NCBI GenBank assembly: GCA_003339415.1
Contig: PDHQ01000414.1
Location: 1-25,557, forward strand
Reading direction: 5' to 3'
Length of the DNA stretch: 25,557 nt
DNA from: Ophiocordyceps camponoti-saundersi (nom. inval.)
Lineage: Eukaryota > Ascomycota > Sordariomycetes > Hypocreales > Ophiocordycipitaceae
Shown: piece by piece, positions 1 through 10,900 of the stretch
How the letters are laid out: the number at the start of each line of letters is the position of its first letter
How positions within the stretch are numbered: the stretch's first letter is position 1
Program-made: the position numbers and the translations under genes
Notes under the pieces: model-generated
The model's input: only the letters and a program-made list of their open reading frames with translations
Told to the model about the DNA's origin: nothing
The model's database searches: none

Positions 1-68
1 TTCCTTTTATTATTAAAAGAATATTTTATATTATAAAGTAAAAAAGTTAAGGCTAGTAGTAAGGGCGC

Positions 69-1067
<999 letters not shown>

Positions 1068-1095
1068 AAGGAGAAAAAAAAAGGAGGAAGAAAAA
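1068..1095 (+). other. polypurine tract of LTR copy A
   Basis: A 28-base all-purine run (A-rich with GGAGGAAG) lies immediately before LTR copy A. Gypsy elements use such a tract to prime plus-strand DNA synthesis just upstream of the 3' LTR. A similar purine run precedes LTR copy C at 24645-24670, which supports the reading. The pair makes copy A a 3' LTR of an element lying to its left. Confidence 0.55.
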
Positions 1096-1407
1096 TTTTC
1101 TATATAAGGGGTATTTTAACTTATACCTTATATATATATATATTATAGCCGGAAATACTCTTTTCTTAAAGCAATAAGGTATATAAGGGATTAGGCTATG
1201 CTTAAATAGCTAAGTTATATAAGAGGTGCTTAGTTAAGTCCGCGTATATAATAGGCGTAAGGTATATATAAGTATATATAATTAGTTAGCGCTACGCGCG
1301 GGATAAGCGCGGGCTATATATAAATTATAACCCTAAGTATATATACTATATATATTTTAAAACTTTTTAAGTTATTTTATATTAATAAAGTTAGCTTCTT
1401 ATAGATA
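1096..1407 (+). mobile_element. LTR copy A (gypsy-2 family), diverged
   Basis: It shares with copy C (24671-24914) the purine tract, the segment reading roughly TATTTTAACTTATACC, the core TATAAGGGATT-GGCTAT, a CG-rich middle (about 1289-1313), and an AATAAAGTTA-C/G-CT end. It is about 70 bases longer than copy C because of extra TATA-rich sequence in its middle. It retains three rare sites: CA at 1172 and TG at 1199 and 1227. It ends about 27 bases before the truncated left copia copy, suggesting nested insertion or rearrangement. The exact ends are uncertain because the terminal TG/CA would be erased by RIP. Confidence 0.65.
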
Positions 1408-1559
1408 TTAAGGAGTATAAGACCTTTATAAGAAAGAATCTTTTAAGTAGTAAAACCTTTATATAAAGCTAAAAATACGCCTCTTATATAAGATACTAAT
1501 TAAATTTAATAATAAATAAATTTCCCTTAAAAGCGATAATATTCTCTTTATATAAAAAA

Positions 1560-2375
1560 GATAAGCTAAAATATTATAAGTTATTAACTTAGCTAAAGAA
1601 AACGCTCTAGAAATATACTTTTTATAACGCGTATAAGGAGCGTATATTTTATTAATTTACTAGCTTAAAATAATATATAACCTTTTAGCTATTACTTAAG
1701 TTTAGGAACTAATAAAAGAAAACTATAACGTTCTAAACGCCCGCGTATAATAGTAAATTAAAAACGCTAACTAAGAACTATATTTTATCCCTCTTAACCT
1801 CCCTTATATAAAGCTTTAAATCTTTACTAATAGCTTATTTATAAATAATAAAAACCTATCTTTATAAATAAGATTTATAATCGTATTAGGTAAAAAAGTA
1901 ACTTATATAAAGAAAAAAGTTTTTATTTATAGTAATATTATATATTAGTTCTTAAAGAAATATAAAAAAGTAACGTATAATATACTTATAAGTAAGTTAT
2001 ATAATATTATATAAGGAATTAATAGTAGTATCGCCTTTAATATTATATTTTAAAAAATTATATATAGTCTTTTTTATTAAATATCCCTTTTATATTTTAT
2101 ATAAATTTATACTCCTTTTATAATTACTTAGTTAAGCTTAGTAATATAAGAGAAAAGAGGCTTATAATTAATATTATAGCTTTACGCGAATTATATAAAA
2201 GAAAAGAAATTACTAAGATATTTTAAATTAATAGTAAAAATAATCTAATAAACGCTATAATAAAAAAAAGCTTAAATAACGCTCTCGTATAATTAGTTAT
2301 AATAAATAAGATTATAATTAAAATAGAAGTAATTATTAAAAAACTCGCGCCGCCGCCGCCGCCGCCTAAGCTTAT
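1560..2375 (+). pseudogene. copia RNase H domain, C-terminal end of pol (left copy)
   Basis: Read through RIP changes, this frame gives the C-terminal part of a fungal Ty1/copia polyprotein. A connector after RT has the 'RGAYI' motif (as RV-GAYIL). The RNase H strand 'FTDS-F-NNKDLS' is visible as FTNSLFINNKNLS, with the catalytic Asp changed to Asn at 1829-1831. Next come the equivalents of 'HW-KCKRVTR-ASELY' (near 1935-2000, Glu to Lys) and of 'ADAMTKKSPNNALVQLV' (2240-2300). A run of CCG codons (2349-2366) follows. Stops are TAA/TAG at positions expected for Gln or Trp. RNase H would degrade the RNA strand during reverse transcription. This copy cannot make a product. Confidence 0.87.
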
Positions 2376-2469
2376 AAATTTAATACTATACGAAAAGAAT
2401 AAAATAGCTACCGCCCTTTACCTTATATCGCTTAATAATAATAAAAGTAAATTACTAGTAATATAAGGG

Positions 2470-2680
2470 GCTAATTATTATTATCCTTATTATTATTATT
2501 TTCTTCTTTCTTATCTAACTCTTTATTAAACTTATTATTATTATTATCGTTATCCTCCTCCTCCCCCTCCCTTTCTTTTTTTTTATTATTATTATCCTTA
2601 TTATTATTATCTTTTTTATCTTTTTTATCTTTATCCTTTTCTTTATTTTTATCTTTATTATTATTATTACCTATATAATA
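2470..2680. repeat. low-complexity TTA/ATC-derived tract in left copia arm
   Basis: This is the reverse-complement partner of the tract at 6978-7187. It consists mostly of TTA/TAT units with interspersed CCTCCTCC-type pyrimidine runs. It lies downstream of the pol stop in the copia 3' region. In this orientation it would read as runs of Tyr (former His) codons; on the other strand, as Asp/Asn runs. Whether it was ever translated is not clear. Confidence 0.8.
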
Positions 2681-3189
2681 ATAATTATACTAATAGTTAT
2701 AAGAGTTTTAGATATAAGAGCTATAAGCCCCCGCTTAATAGCCGTATAAGCGGCGGTAGCTAAAAAATAAAATACTACCCTATTAGCTATACCGCCGCTT
2801 ATAAGGCCCCTAAGTAAAGTACCGCCTAATAGCTTAAATTATTATTATATAAAAATAGCTATAATAATATATAACCTTTATAATTAACTTAATAGCTATC
2901 TTTTTAGAGCGTAAATATAAAGAAACGTTATATAAGGTACTAGTAAGGTAGCGGCGTTCCTTAGCTTATCGTATAATAAGTAAACGCTTAGGAAAATATT
3001 CCGTATAAAAAGGATATATATACTAATAGCAGCTTAAAGAAACTTAATTTATATTTTATTATTAGTATTAAAAGTAATAATAATAATATTATTTAATAAA
3101 AGTAAGCGCTTAAATATTATATTAATAAATATAATTATTAGATAAAATCTTTTTTTTATTTTTTTTCTTCTTACTTTTTATTATTATAT

Positions 3190-3262
3190 AAGGAGATAGT
3201 AGTTATAATAATAGCTAATAATAATAATAGTTATAATAATAATATTATTATTATTATTATAG
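3190..3262. repeat. TAA/TTA hairpin in copia 3' region (left arm)
   Basis: Runs of ATAATAGCTAATAATAATAAT are followed by ATTATTATTATTATAGCTATTAT, forming an imperfect self-complementary structure. The same structure occurs in the right arm near 6370-6450. It is probably a microsatellite altered by RIP rather than a conserved regulatory hairpin. Confidence 0.6.
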
Positions 3263-3969
3263 CTATTATTATAAAAGATAAAAAAGGGAAGAATTTTTTC
3301 TTTTATATAAAAGAAAAAGGAAGGTATTTCTTATAGTTAGTAGGACTTACTAGCTATAAACGGTAGCTTAAAAATTTCTACTAACTAGCTACTTTCCTTA
3401 TACTTTCTCTCTTTTATATTTTTAGCTACGCTTATAAGTTTTATTACGTATAAAACTTTTAAGCTTTAAAAATAATATTAATCTTAAGCGTACGAAGCTA
3501 ATAAATTACTCTCTTAATAAGTAATCTTCTCTTACTTACTATACGAATATCTCCCTATATAAGCAGACTTTATATAATACTCCGTATTATATAATAGCTC
3601 TTATTACGCGATAACTCTAATTATATAAGCGTTATAACTACTTATTATTACTAAGCGCTTATTAAGGAAGCTATATAATATATTATTAAAAAAAAACTAT
3701 AAATATTAAAATATTTTATAATACCTTAATAGCTTTATATTATTTTTATAGCTTTATTTTTTTATATAGCTTACTTAAGTTATAAGGAACCTTTATATAA
3801 GATTTTTCTAATTTTATAACTCCTTACTTTACTTTTAATATTTCTTACTATTATTTTATAAATTTAATTAAGTATTTAGATAGCTACCCTCTCCGTATAT
3901 TATATATAAAAAAGTAATTATAATAATATACTTCTTTTTAGGACTTTTATACTACTAATAATAAATAGC

Positions 3970-5677
3970 TTATCTAATACTAATACTTAGTAAATTATTA
4001 AAAATACGCTATTAAAAAATAAGTAAAATATTATAATAAAAATTATATACTTTTAATATTTAAAATAAATAATTTAGTAAGCCTTTTAACTAAGAATATT
4101 AAATTTAAAAGTAAGAAAAAAAACTCTTATTTTATTATATAAAATTATTTTATATTTTTTAGAAAATCGGCTCTTAAGTATATCGCCTTATATTACTTAT
4201 AAAATACGCTTATTTTTATAATATTTTTTATATCTCTCTTCTTAAACTTTAGTATTTTCGAGATTTTTAAAATTTATCCGCCTCTCTCCTTATATTAGAT
4301 TTAGAAAAAGATAATAAGGAATAAGAAATCTAAAAAGTTAAAAGCTAAAAAATACTAAATAGTAAAGTTTATTTTTTAATTAAATAGAAAAGATAGCTAT
4401 TAGAGTATAATTAATAAGTTAATATTAATATATAATATAGCGAATATATTATAACTTATTAATAAATTTTAGAAAATAATAAAAAAATATAAAAAAATTT
4501 AATTTTTTTAAATTTATATATTTACTTTATTTACTTATTTATATACTTATTACTTTATTTACTTTTATACTTACTCTTATTATATTTTCTTATTTTACTT
4601 AAATTAATAAACTTATAGAATATCTTTATTTTTTCTATTTTTATTATAAGTATATTTTATTTTTAACTCTTAACTTATTAGTAACTTTTTCTTAATCTAA
4701 AACGCTTACGCTATCTCCTCTTAAGCCGCTTTCTCCGCCTTTATAGCATACTTTATTTTCTTAATTATAATATATTTATAAATATTAATCTTACTATATT
4801 AAGTATATATATTAAAATATTTATAAATCGACGCTTTTTATAACTTAAATTTCTTATTTATAAAGCTATATAAAACTCTTTTTATCTACTTATATATATA
4901 AGCTAGCGCTACTTTTTACTTAATATATTTTTTATCCCCTAAGAGAAAATAAAATAATAATAATAACTTTTAATATATTATTATAAGTTCTCTTTTTCTT
5001 ACTAAATAAAAATACCCCTCTTTATTAAGAAAAGATATTAGCGGTTCTAAGCTTCTATTTAAGGTAATTATTTTAAAAGCGTAATAGTTAATAATTAGTA
5101 GCGCTTATCGCTATTATATTAAACCCTTATATTACCTTTTAGCTTTAATAAAAACCTTATTTATTCTTATAAGCTTATATTTTTAAATATAAGTAGTTAA
5201 TATTATTATAAATAACTTTACTAAATACTAAGTAATTTAAGCTATATTAAGTTTTTCTTATTTAGATAAAGCTAACTTATTTTTCTTTATTATATAGCTA
5301 ACTTAGTAATATATTATATTAAAAATATACCTTAGCTTTTTTACTACTATTATATAATTAAAATAATTACTTAATATATTAATAAAAATAAGTATATAAA
5401 TTATTTTTTTATTTTAATAAAATTTATATTAAAAAGCTTTAATTTTAAAATATTAATACTTAATACTTAATATCTTATTTTTAATAATATAAAATATATA
5501 TTCTTTTAAGTAAAATTAGAAATACTTAATATATTAGTTAAGATTATATTAAATAATTTTCTCCCGCTCCGGATAAGATATTTTCTTAAACTTTTTTATA
5601 TATCCCTCTCTTTTCGCCCCCGCCTTACTTTTACTATAAGTATAAGTCGCCTTCCGCTTAAGCGTATTATTAAACGG
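3970..5677. other. 1.7-kb spacer between inverted copia copies; no gene recognised
   Basis: This is the most AT-rich part of the window, with a single CpA (4747) and no TpG. Around 4505-4600 it holds loosely repeated ATTTACTTTATTTACTTATT-like units. Minus-strand translation near 5560-5680 gives a short Lys/Arg-rich open stretch, which I could not assign. The spacer is either the target between two insertions or a separate degraded element. Confidence 0.6.
4505..4600. repeat. degenerate TTTACTTATT-like tandem units
   Basis: Successive ATTTACTTTATTT, ACTTATTTATATACTTATT and ACTTTATTTACTTTT segments share a 6-10 base motif. Before RIP this could have been a more regular ACTTCATT-like array. The period is irregular, so this is a weak call. 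Confidence 0.4.
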
Positions 5678-6364
5678 GCTATTTATTACTAGTAATATAG
5701 GGGTCCTAAAAAGAAGTATATTATTGCGATTACCCTTTTATATATAATATATAAAAAGGGTAGCTATCTAAATACTTAATTAAATATATAAAATAATAAT
5801 AAGGAATATAAAAAGTAAAGTAAGGAGTTATAAGATTAAAAGAATCTTATATAAAAGTTCCTTATAACTTAAGTAAGCTATATAAAGGAATAAAGCTATA
5901 AAGATAATATAAAGCTATTAAAGTATTATAAGATATTTTAATATTTATAGTTTTTTTTTATAATATATTATATAGCTTTTTTAATAAGCGCTTAGTAATA
6001 GTAAGTAATTATAGCGCTTATATAATTAAGGTTATTATATAATAAAAGTTATCGTATAATATAAAATATTATATAAAATTTACTTATATAAGGAGATATT
6101 TATATAGCGAGTAAAAGAAAATTACTTATTAAAAAAGTAATTTATTAGCTTTATACGCTTAAGATTAATATTATTTTAAAGCTTAAAAGTTTTATATATA
6201 ATAAAACTTATAAGTATAGCTAAAAATATAAGAGAGAGAAAGTATAAGAAAGGTAGCTAAGCGGTAGAAATTCTTAAGCTACTATTTATAACTAGCAGGT
6301 CTTACTAATTATAAAAAATACTTTCCTTTTCCTTTTATATAAAAGAAAAATTCTTCCCTTTTTT

Positions 6365-6450
6365 ATCTTTTATAATAATAGCTATAATAATAATAATAAT
6401 ATTATTATTATAATTATTATTATTATAATTATTATTATAGCTACTATCTC
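6365..6450. repeat. TAA/TTA hairpin in copia 3' region (right arm)
   Basis: ATAATAATAATATTATTATTATAATTATTATTAT-like self-complementary sequence, the partner of the hairpin at 3190-3262. It is flanked by AAGGTAGCTAAGCGGTAG-like and AGTAAAAAGAAAAAAA segments that also pair between the arms. Confidence 0.6.
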
Positions 6451-6977
6451 CTTATATAATAATAAAAAGTAAAAAGAAAAAAAATAAGAAAAATAAGTAA
6501 TTATATAATAATTATATTTATTATTATAATTTTTAAGCGCCTTCCCTTTTCTAATATTATTATTATTATTATTTTAAAAGCGATAACGCTATTTACGCTA
6601 AGTTTTTTTAAATAGCGATTAGCGTATATATTCTCTTTATATAAGGTATCTTCGTAAATATAAGCTAATTATATAATAGAATAAGGAATATCGCTACTTT
6701 TTAGCGACTTTTTATAATATAATTTTACGCTTTTACGCTAAAGAGATAGCTATTAAGCTTATCTCTAAAATTATACGCTACCTTAGCTATTATTAGGTAG
6801 TAATAATTTAGTTAGCCGGTTAGTTCCTAGTATAAGGCCCCTATGCTTATTACTATTTTTATTATAATAATAGTTTATTCTTAAGTTACTATTATATTCG
6901 TAGCTATTAAAGCGGGGCTTATAAGCTTTATATTTAGAATTAATAAAGCTAATATTATAATTATTTCTAGTTATATA

Positions 6978-7187
6978 ATAATAAAAATAAAGATAAAAAT
7001 AAAAAAGAAGATAATAATAAAAATAATAATAATAATAATAAAAATAAAAAAGATAATAATAATAATAATAATAATAAAGATAAAAAGGAGGGGGAGGAGG
7101 AGGATAATAGTAATAATAATAAAGAGTCGGATAATAACTTAGATAAAAAAGAAAGTAATAATAAAAATAATAATAATAATAAACTTA
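6978..7187. repeat. low-complexity GAT/AAT tract in right copia arm
   Basis: On + the tract reads as alternating Lys, Asp/Asn and Glu codons. Each run begins with GAT where the preceding base is not T and continues as AAT, for example GAT at 7052 followed by seven AAT, and GAT at 7079 and 7103. This is what RIP makes of (GAT)n, because every internal G follows a T. The original was therefore probably (GAT)n/(ATC)n. The tract lies downstream of the copia pol on the opposite strand, so coding function is doubtful. Confidence 0.85.
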
Positions 7188-7289
7188 TTATATTACTAGC
7201 AGTCTATTCCTACTATTATTAAGTAATATAAAGTAAAGGGCGGCGGCTATTTTATTCTTTTTATATAGCGTTAAATTTATAAGCTTAGG

Positions 7290-8970
7290 GGGCGGCGGTA
7301 GCGGCGCGAGTCTTTTAATAACTACTTCTATCTTAATCGTAATCTTATTTATTATAATTAGTTATATAAAAGCGTTATTTAAGCTTTTCTTTACTATAAT
7401 ATTTACTAGGTTATTTTTATTATTAATTTAGAATATCTTATTAATTTCCTTTCTTTTATATAATTTATATAAAGCTATAATATTAATTATAAGCCTTTTC
7501 TCCCTTATATTACTAAGCTTAACTAAGTAGTTATAAAAAAAGTATAAGTTTATATAAAATATAAGAGGGATATCTAATAAAAAGAGACTACGTATAATTT
7601 TCTAAAATATAATATTAAGGGTAATATTATTATTAATTCCTTATATAATATTATATAATTTACTTATAAATATATTATATATTACTCTCTTATATTTTAT
7701 TAAAAATTAGTATATAATATTATTATAAATAAAGACTTTATTTTTTATATAAGCTACCTTTTTACTTAATATAATTATAAATCTTATTTATAAAAATAAG
7801 TTTTTATTATTTATAAATAAGCTATTAGTAAAGATTTAAAGCTTTATATAAAGGAGGTTAAGAGGGATAAAATATAGTCCCTAGTCGGCGTTTTTAATTT
7901 ACTATTATATATAAGCGTTTAAGGCGTTATAATTTTCTTTTATTAATTCCTAAACTTAAGTAATAGCTAAAAGGTTATATACTATTTTAAGCTAATAAAT
8001 TAATAAAATATACGCTCCTTATACGCGTTATAAGAGGTATATTTATAAAGTATCTTTTTTAATTAGGTTAATAACTTATAATATTTTAGCTTATTCCTTT
8101 TATATAAAGAAAATATTATCGCTTTTAAGGGAAATTTATCCGCTATTAAATTTAATTAATATCTTATATAAGAAGTATATTTTTAGCTTCGTACGAAAGT
8201 TTTACTACTTAAAGGATTCTTCCTTAAAAGCTAAGAAAGCGGGAGAGATAAAAGAGAGGGTATTATTAGTTTATATTCTTATAAGGCCGAAAAAATCTAA
8301 GCTAGTAAATATAAAAAAAGGTATAAGTTATATATTAAAGTTATTATCTTTAAGTTTATATAGTAATATTTATAATATATCTTAAACTAATAAACGCTTA
8401 ATTTTACTATTTTATATAATAGATAATAGATATATAAAATAGTATTTTCTAGGAAATAGTCTTATATCTTTTTTAATAATTATATAAAAATTAGTTTTAT
8501 TAAGCGGTTATATAATTATATATACGCTTAGGTAATATTATATAGCTTTTTATATATATTATATAACTATATAAAAGAAAAGCTTAAAGTAAGGATTAGC
8601 TTTTAGCTTATTTATAAAATTATAAGTAATTAAGTAAGTATAATAGCTTTATTAGTATTAGTATAGCTTTATATAATAAGTTATAATTTCTTATATAGCT
8701 TTATAATCTTATTTTTAATTTCTTATATAAGTTTTATATAAAAAATATATAATTAGCTATATTTAGCTAAGTTATATTATATAAAAATAAAAATATCTTT
8801 AGCAGTAAAGCTATTAATTTTAGCGTAGTTTAATTTCTTAAATAAAAGGCTAAGGGTTATAATAATATTATCTTAATAAAGTTATATAATAAGGGCAATA
8901 TTTTTTATTTTTTTCTCTAAAAGGAAAGCGAAGAAGATAAATAAATCTACTATATAATCGGTAAAATCCT
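7290..8970 (-). pseudogene. copia reverse transcriptase and RNase H (right copy)
   Basis: Minus-strand translation through RIP changes gives the fungal copia RT. From N to C it shows a linker with an 'INSFTAKD' segment (about 8800-8830), the 'KKSRLVIQGY' equivalent followed by 'ILTQ' (about 8650-8720), a 'QISQKLILTLSFSFI' segment, and 'NITQAY' (for the LRDITQAY motif, 8521-8540). The 'PLYGIPEAGxHWF' motif follows as LLYKIV-L-VYWF (8382-8448), then 'STYDPCL' as TLIYNLYL. The catalytic 'QTDD' reads stop-T-N-N, with both Asp codons now AAT at 8262-8267. RNase H follows as in the left copy. A frame change of one base lies around 8290-8330, just before the catalytic box, so an indel was added to the RIP damage. 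Confidence 0.88.
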
Positions 8971-10900
8971 TATATCCCCGTAAGCTATAATATAGAATCT
9001 CGATAGTAAATCTCTTTATATAAATATTAGCTTTTTTTCGTAAAAGCTTTATTTAATAAATAATATAGCTTAATTTATATTATATAAAACTTAATAAGAT
9101 TATTAGGAAAGTTTATAAAGATAAATTACCTTTTAATTATTAAAAGTTTATATAATCTTATTTAGCTATAGCGTTTATATTAAATTATAACTTAAAAATA
9201 AAAGGGAAATATAAAGTTCTTATATAAGCGAGGTTTATTTTACGTAGTAAATACGCGGCTAATATCTCTCTTTATATAAAGCTCTTAAGCTACCTTTATT
9301 ACTTTTCGAATCGCGGTCGCTTATATAATAATATCTAAAGATAAGGGCGAGGTATTATAAATATAAAAATATATATTAAAAATAAGAAATATAAATATAA
9401 AGCTATTAAGCTTTATTATATTATTTAAGTATTTTATAGTAAGCTAAAAAATTATATTATTATTAGCTTAATTTTTAAAGTTTTTTTTAAATATATTATA
9501 TATATATTAAAAAGAGATATATAAGCGTTTAACCTTATTAATTACCTAGTACGCTTTAATAAGTATTTCCTTATATAATAAACTAATAATTTATATAGAA
9601 AAACGGAATTTATCTGAAAAAAAGTTTATATTAAGGTTATATATAATAATATCCGGAAAGCTTTAGTAAATAATAATTTAATAGCGGTAAAAGGTATTCT
9701 ATATATCTTAAGTAAAAAGTAATTATATAAAAATAATAGCTTAGAATAATATAGCCTTATTAATAATATAAAAAACGTTCTTATTACTTAATTATATAAT
9801 ATTTATAATAATCTTATAATTAAAAAAGATATTATCTTTAATTAAAAATTTAAATTACTATAGCGAGGAGTTATATATTTAGTATTAATAGTAAAATTTC
9901 TTTATTATATAAAGTAATATTTTAGAGATATTATTATAACTTATATTCTAAAATAAGTTATAAAAATATTCCGTATAAGGGTATTTAAAGTAATAGTATA
10001 AATAATAAAGCTATACTTTTATAAAAAAAAAGTAGCTTTACGCGGAGATATATAGAAAAATAAATATCCTTATTTTTATATAATAGGAATCGTTTAACTA
10101 TCCTTACGTATAATAATATTCCGAATATTATTAAAATATACCCTTAAGCGATTTATATTTTTAAGAAAAAGAAAGAATAGCGTAAAGGTATTAAGGATAT
10201 AATATTATATAATATTAAAAGGGCTATTAATATTAATTATACTAATTAAGGTTATAATAGCTAAGCTATTAAACTTAATTATTATAATATTTAAAATTTA
10301 GTTAATTTATATATTTAAATTCTTTTATATAAATATTTTAGCTTAGTTTTTACTAATAATAAAGAAGTTTATAGCGTTAGTATTTTAAAATTATTCTTAA
10401 TATTTTATATAGTAAGTATTTATAAGAAAAACTTAATTACCTAAATATATAGTTTATTATATAAAGATATCTTCCTATAAATTAATATATAAGGGCACTT
10501 AAGAGGATAAATTAAATAGGCTTTTTAAAAGTGTCCTTATCTTTTTTATATAATAAGTTATTAAGGTTATTAATAATATTATATCCCTTATATTTAAGGA
10601 GAAAGGCTTTAAATTTATTATTTATAAAGGGGTCCTTATTAAATTCTTTATATTAAGTAAAGTATACCTTTCTTATATAATTAAAGTTTTTTTATTTATA
10701 ATTTATTAACTAATACTTTTCCTTCTTATAAATAAAATAGCGCTTTTTTATATAAGATAATAAGCGGCGGTCCTCTTATTAGATTTATTTAAATTTGCCT
10801 ATATAAAACTTTAGCCGGGGTAAATTTAATTATAAGGAGTTTATATAATAATATTAATTAATAAAAAACTAATTAAATATTTTCTTATAGTTAAGGGTAA
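8971..10900 (-). other. RIPed region upstream of copia RT, possible integrase remnant
   Basis: Only six CpA/TpG sites occur here (CA 10496; TG 9615, 10532 and 10796; CA 10980 and 8896 lie just outside or at the edges). Several minus-strand frames show long stretches interrupted only by RIP-type stops. Position directly upstream of the copia RT suggests integrase and pre-integrase sequence. No DDE triad or HHCC finger could be fixed with confidence, so the assignment rests on context. Confidence 0.4.

Larger units (their letters stand above)
1434..3969 (+). mobile_element. left copia copy (3' part only), RIPed
   Basis: This is a 5'-truncated Ty1/copia retrotransposon in + orientation. It begins abruptly at 1434, within what in the right copy is the end of the reverse transcriptase, and contains the RNase H domain followed by about 1.6 kb of 3' sequence. 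The truncation point lies 27 bases after LTR copy A. The inner end near 3969 is shared with the right copy and may be the true 3' terminus. No LTR pair could be identified for it. Confidence 0.85.
1434..8221. repeat. large inverted repeat: arms 1434-3969 and 5678-8221, spacer 3970-5677
   Basis: The left arm matches the reverse complement of the right arm end to end. Paired landmarks include 1434-1440 with 8215-8221, the CTCGCGCC block at 2344 with 7304-7310, the purine/pyrimidine low-complexity tracts (about 2470-2680 with 6978-7187), TAA/TTA hairpins (about 3190-3262 with 6365-6450), and the inner ends at 3961-3969 with 5678-5686. Coordinates of paired bases sum to 9647-9655 throughout, so only a few bases of indels separate the arms. 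Differences in the stretches I aligned are almost all transitions. Both arms are copia 3' portions. Confidence 0.92.
5678..8970 (-). mobile_element. right copia copy (RT, RNase H and 3' region), RIPed
   Basis: A Ty1/copia element on the minus strand. From high to low coordinates it has reverse transcriptase (about 8970-8250), RNase H (about 8110-7290) and a 3' region ending near 5678, where homology with the left copy stops. It is longer than the left copy, which is truncated at the point equivalent to 8221. Integrase and gag would lie above 8970. That region is RIPed and carries minus-strand coding remnants, so the element may extend to about 12.6 kb, but I could not prove it. LTRs were not found. 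Confidence 0.85.

Noticed and set aside
2349..2366. A CCG/GCC repeat as a functional G-quadruplex or triplet-expansion site
   Set aside because: It is only six units of CCG within a degraded copia pol end and is imperfect in the right-arm partner. It persists because it lacks CpA/TpG.
6978..7187. A genuine poly-Asn protein domain
   Set aside because: The GAT-(AAT)n pattern is the RIP product of (GAT)n, and the surrounding element is coded on the opposite strand.
8250..9600. A long minus-strand open frame interpreted as a novel membrane or helicase protein
   Set aside because: Shifting the frame by one gave the ordered motifs of a copia reverse transcriptase, so the first reading was an off-frame artefact.
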